Positions 6,608 through 6,730 of a stretch of DNA of 6,730 bases are shown in pieces. The stretch lies in contig PAOV01000004.1 of NCBI GenBank assembly GCA_002708145.1, positions 22,352-29,081 on the forward strand. The letters run 5' to 3'. The notes below the pieces were generated by a model. That model saw only the letters and a program-made list of their open reading frames with translations. It was not told the origin of the DNA and ran no database searches. This DNA comes from Chloroflexota bacterium. Lineage in GTDB: Bacteria; Chloroflexota; Dehalococcoidia; Lucifugimonadales; Lucifugimonadaceae. Positions within the stretch are counted from its first letter, which is position 1. Each line of letters opens with the position of its first letter. A program made the translations under genes and the position numbers.

Positions 6608-6730
6608 TGGTGTTGAAAGAAAGTAGTAGACAATATTTTTATTTTAGAGAGTCGATGTAAGCTGTAAATCGATATAAAAGATTGTTGAACTCGTTCTGGA
6701 GCCATTCTCAATAAGAGACGTTAATTACGT
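6608..6730 (+). promoter_or_regulatory. T-box riboswitch leader (Stem I and start of following linker), 3' part cut off, specifier probably CUC (Leu)
   Basis: T-box leaders bind uncharged tRNA and control aminoacyl-tRNA synthetase or amino-acid genes. Stem I can be traced from sequence. The base pairs TGGT (6608-6611) with GCCA (6701-6704), with one G-U. GAA (6619-6621) pairs TTC (6694-6696). AGTAGTA (6622-6628) matches the conserved AGUA side of the specifier loop. ACAAT (6630-6634) pairs ATTGT (6681-6685). TTTTA (6642-6646) pairs TAAAA (6675-6679), next to the conserved AGAGAG (6646-6651). TCGAT (6652-6656) pairs ATCGA (6668-6672) around the loop GTAAGCTGTAA, which fits the conserved GNUG-type distal loop. 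GAA-CTC-G at 6687-6693 places CUC in the specifier position, followed by CTGGAG (6696-6701), the K-turn side. Stem II/III, the UGGN antiterminator bulge and the regulated gene lie past the right edge. The downstream gene is therefore inferred to be leucine-related, for example leuS or a leucine/branched-chain biosynthesis gene. Confidence 0.85.

Noticed and set aside
6706..6718. Small hairpin TCTC-AATAA-GAGA after Stem I
   Set aside because: Only four pairs. It may belong to the T-box linker or Stem II, but the sequence ends too soon to judge, and it is not a terminator because no T-run follows.
1..6730. CRISPR array, insertion sequence, tRNA or rRNA gene
   Set aside because: No regularly spaced repeats, transposase, terminal inverted repeats or tRNA/rRNA-like segments were seen by eye on either strand.

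Overview
The window is an AT-rich bacterial segment (about 70% A+T by eye) with compact gene packing and standard stop codons (TAA, TGA, TAG). Five genes run left to right as one probable operon. A sixth gene faces them from the right. A regulatory RNA leader on the + strand then runs off the right edge. The T-box RNA, the actinobacterial-style MshA-like glycosyltransferase and the membrane-anchored SurA/PrsA-like protein suggest a low-GC member of the Chloroflexota (marine Dehalococcoidia/SAR202 type) or a low-GC marine actinobacterium. This placement is inference; there is no marker gene to settle it.

Layout. 1-1032: 3' part of a membrane-anchored parvulin-type peptidyl-prolyl isomerase, open at the left edge. 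1036-2295: homoserine dehydrogenase (hom). 2328-3395: threonine synthase (thrC), starting at GTG behind a clear GGAG. 3422-4417: CelD/BcsL-type GNAT acyltransferase, probably starting at TTG. 4421-5638: family GT4 glycosyltransferase resembling MshA. 5630-6505 (minus): two-domain GNAT acetyltransferase overlapping the glycosyltransferase tail to tail by 9 bp. 6506-6730: intergenic region with a good sigma-70-type promoter and the Stem I half of a T-box leader, whose regulated gene lies beyond the right edge.

How the parts fit. Hom and ThrC are the first and last steps of the branch from aspartate semialdehyde to threonine; homoserine kinase (thrB) is not in the window. The acyltransferase and glycosyltransferase are very close to the threonine genes and are probably co-transcribed with them, but act in another pathway, perhaps modification of a sugar conjugate, glycolipid or low-molecular-weight thiol. 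The MshA-like glycosyltransferase beside a tandem-GNAT protein recalls mycothiol synthesis (MshA plus MshD), but this is only a hypothesis. The T-box leader is the most notable non-coding element: its Stem I is readable almost base by base, and the specifier position reads CUC, pointing to leucine as the sensed amino acid and a leucine-related gene downstream.
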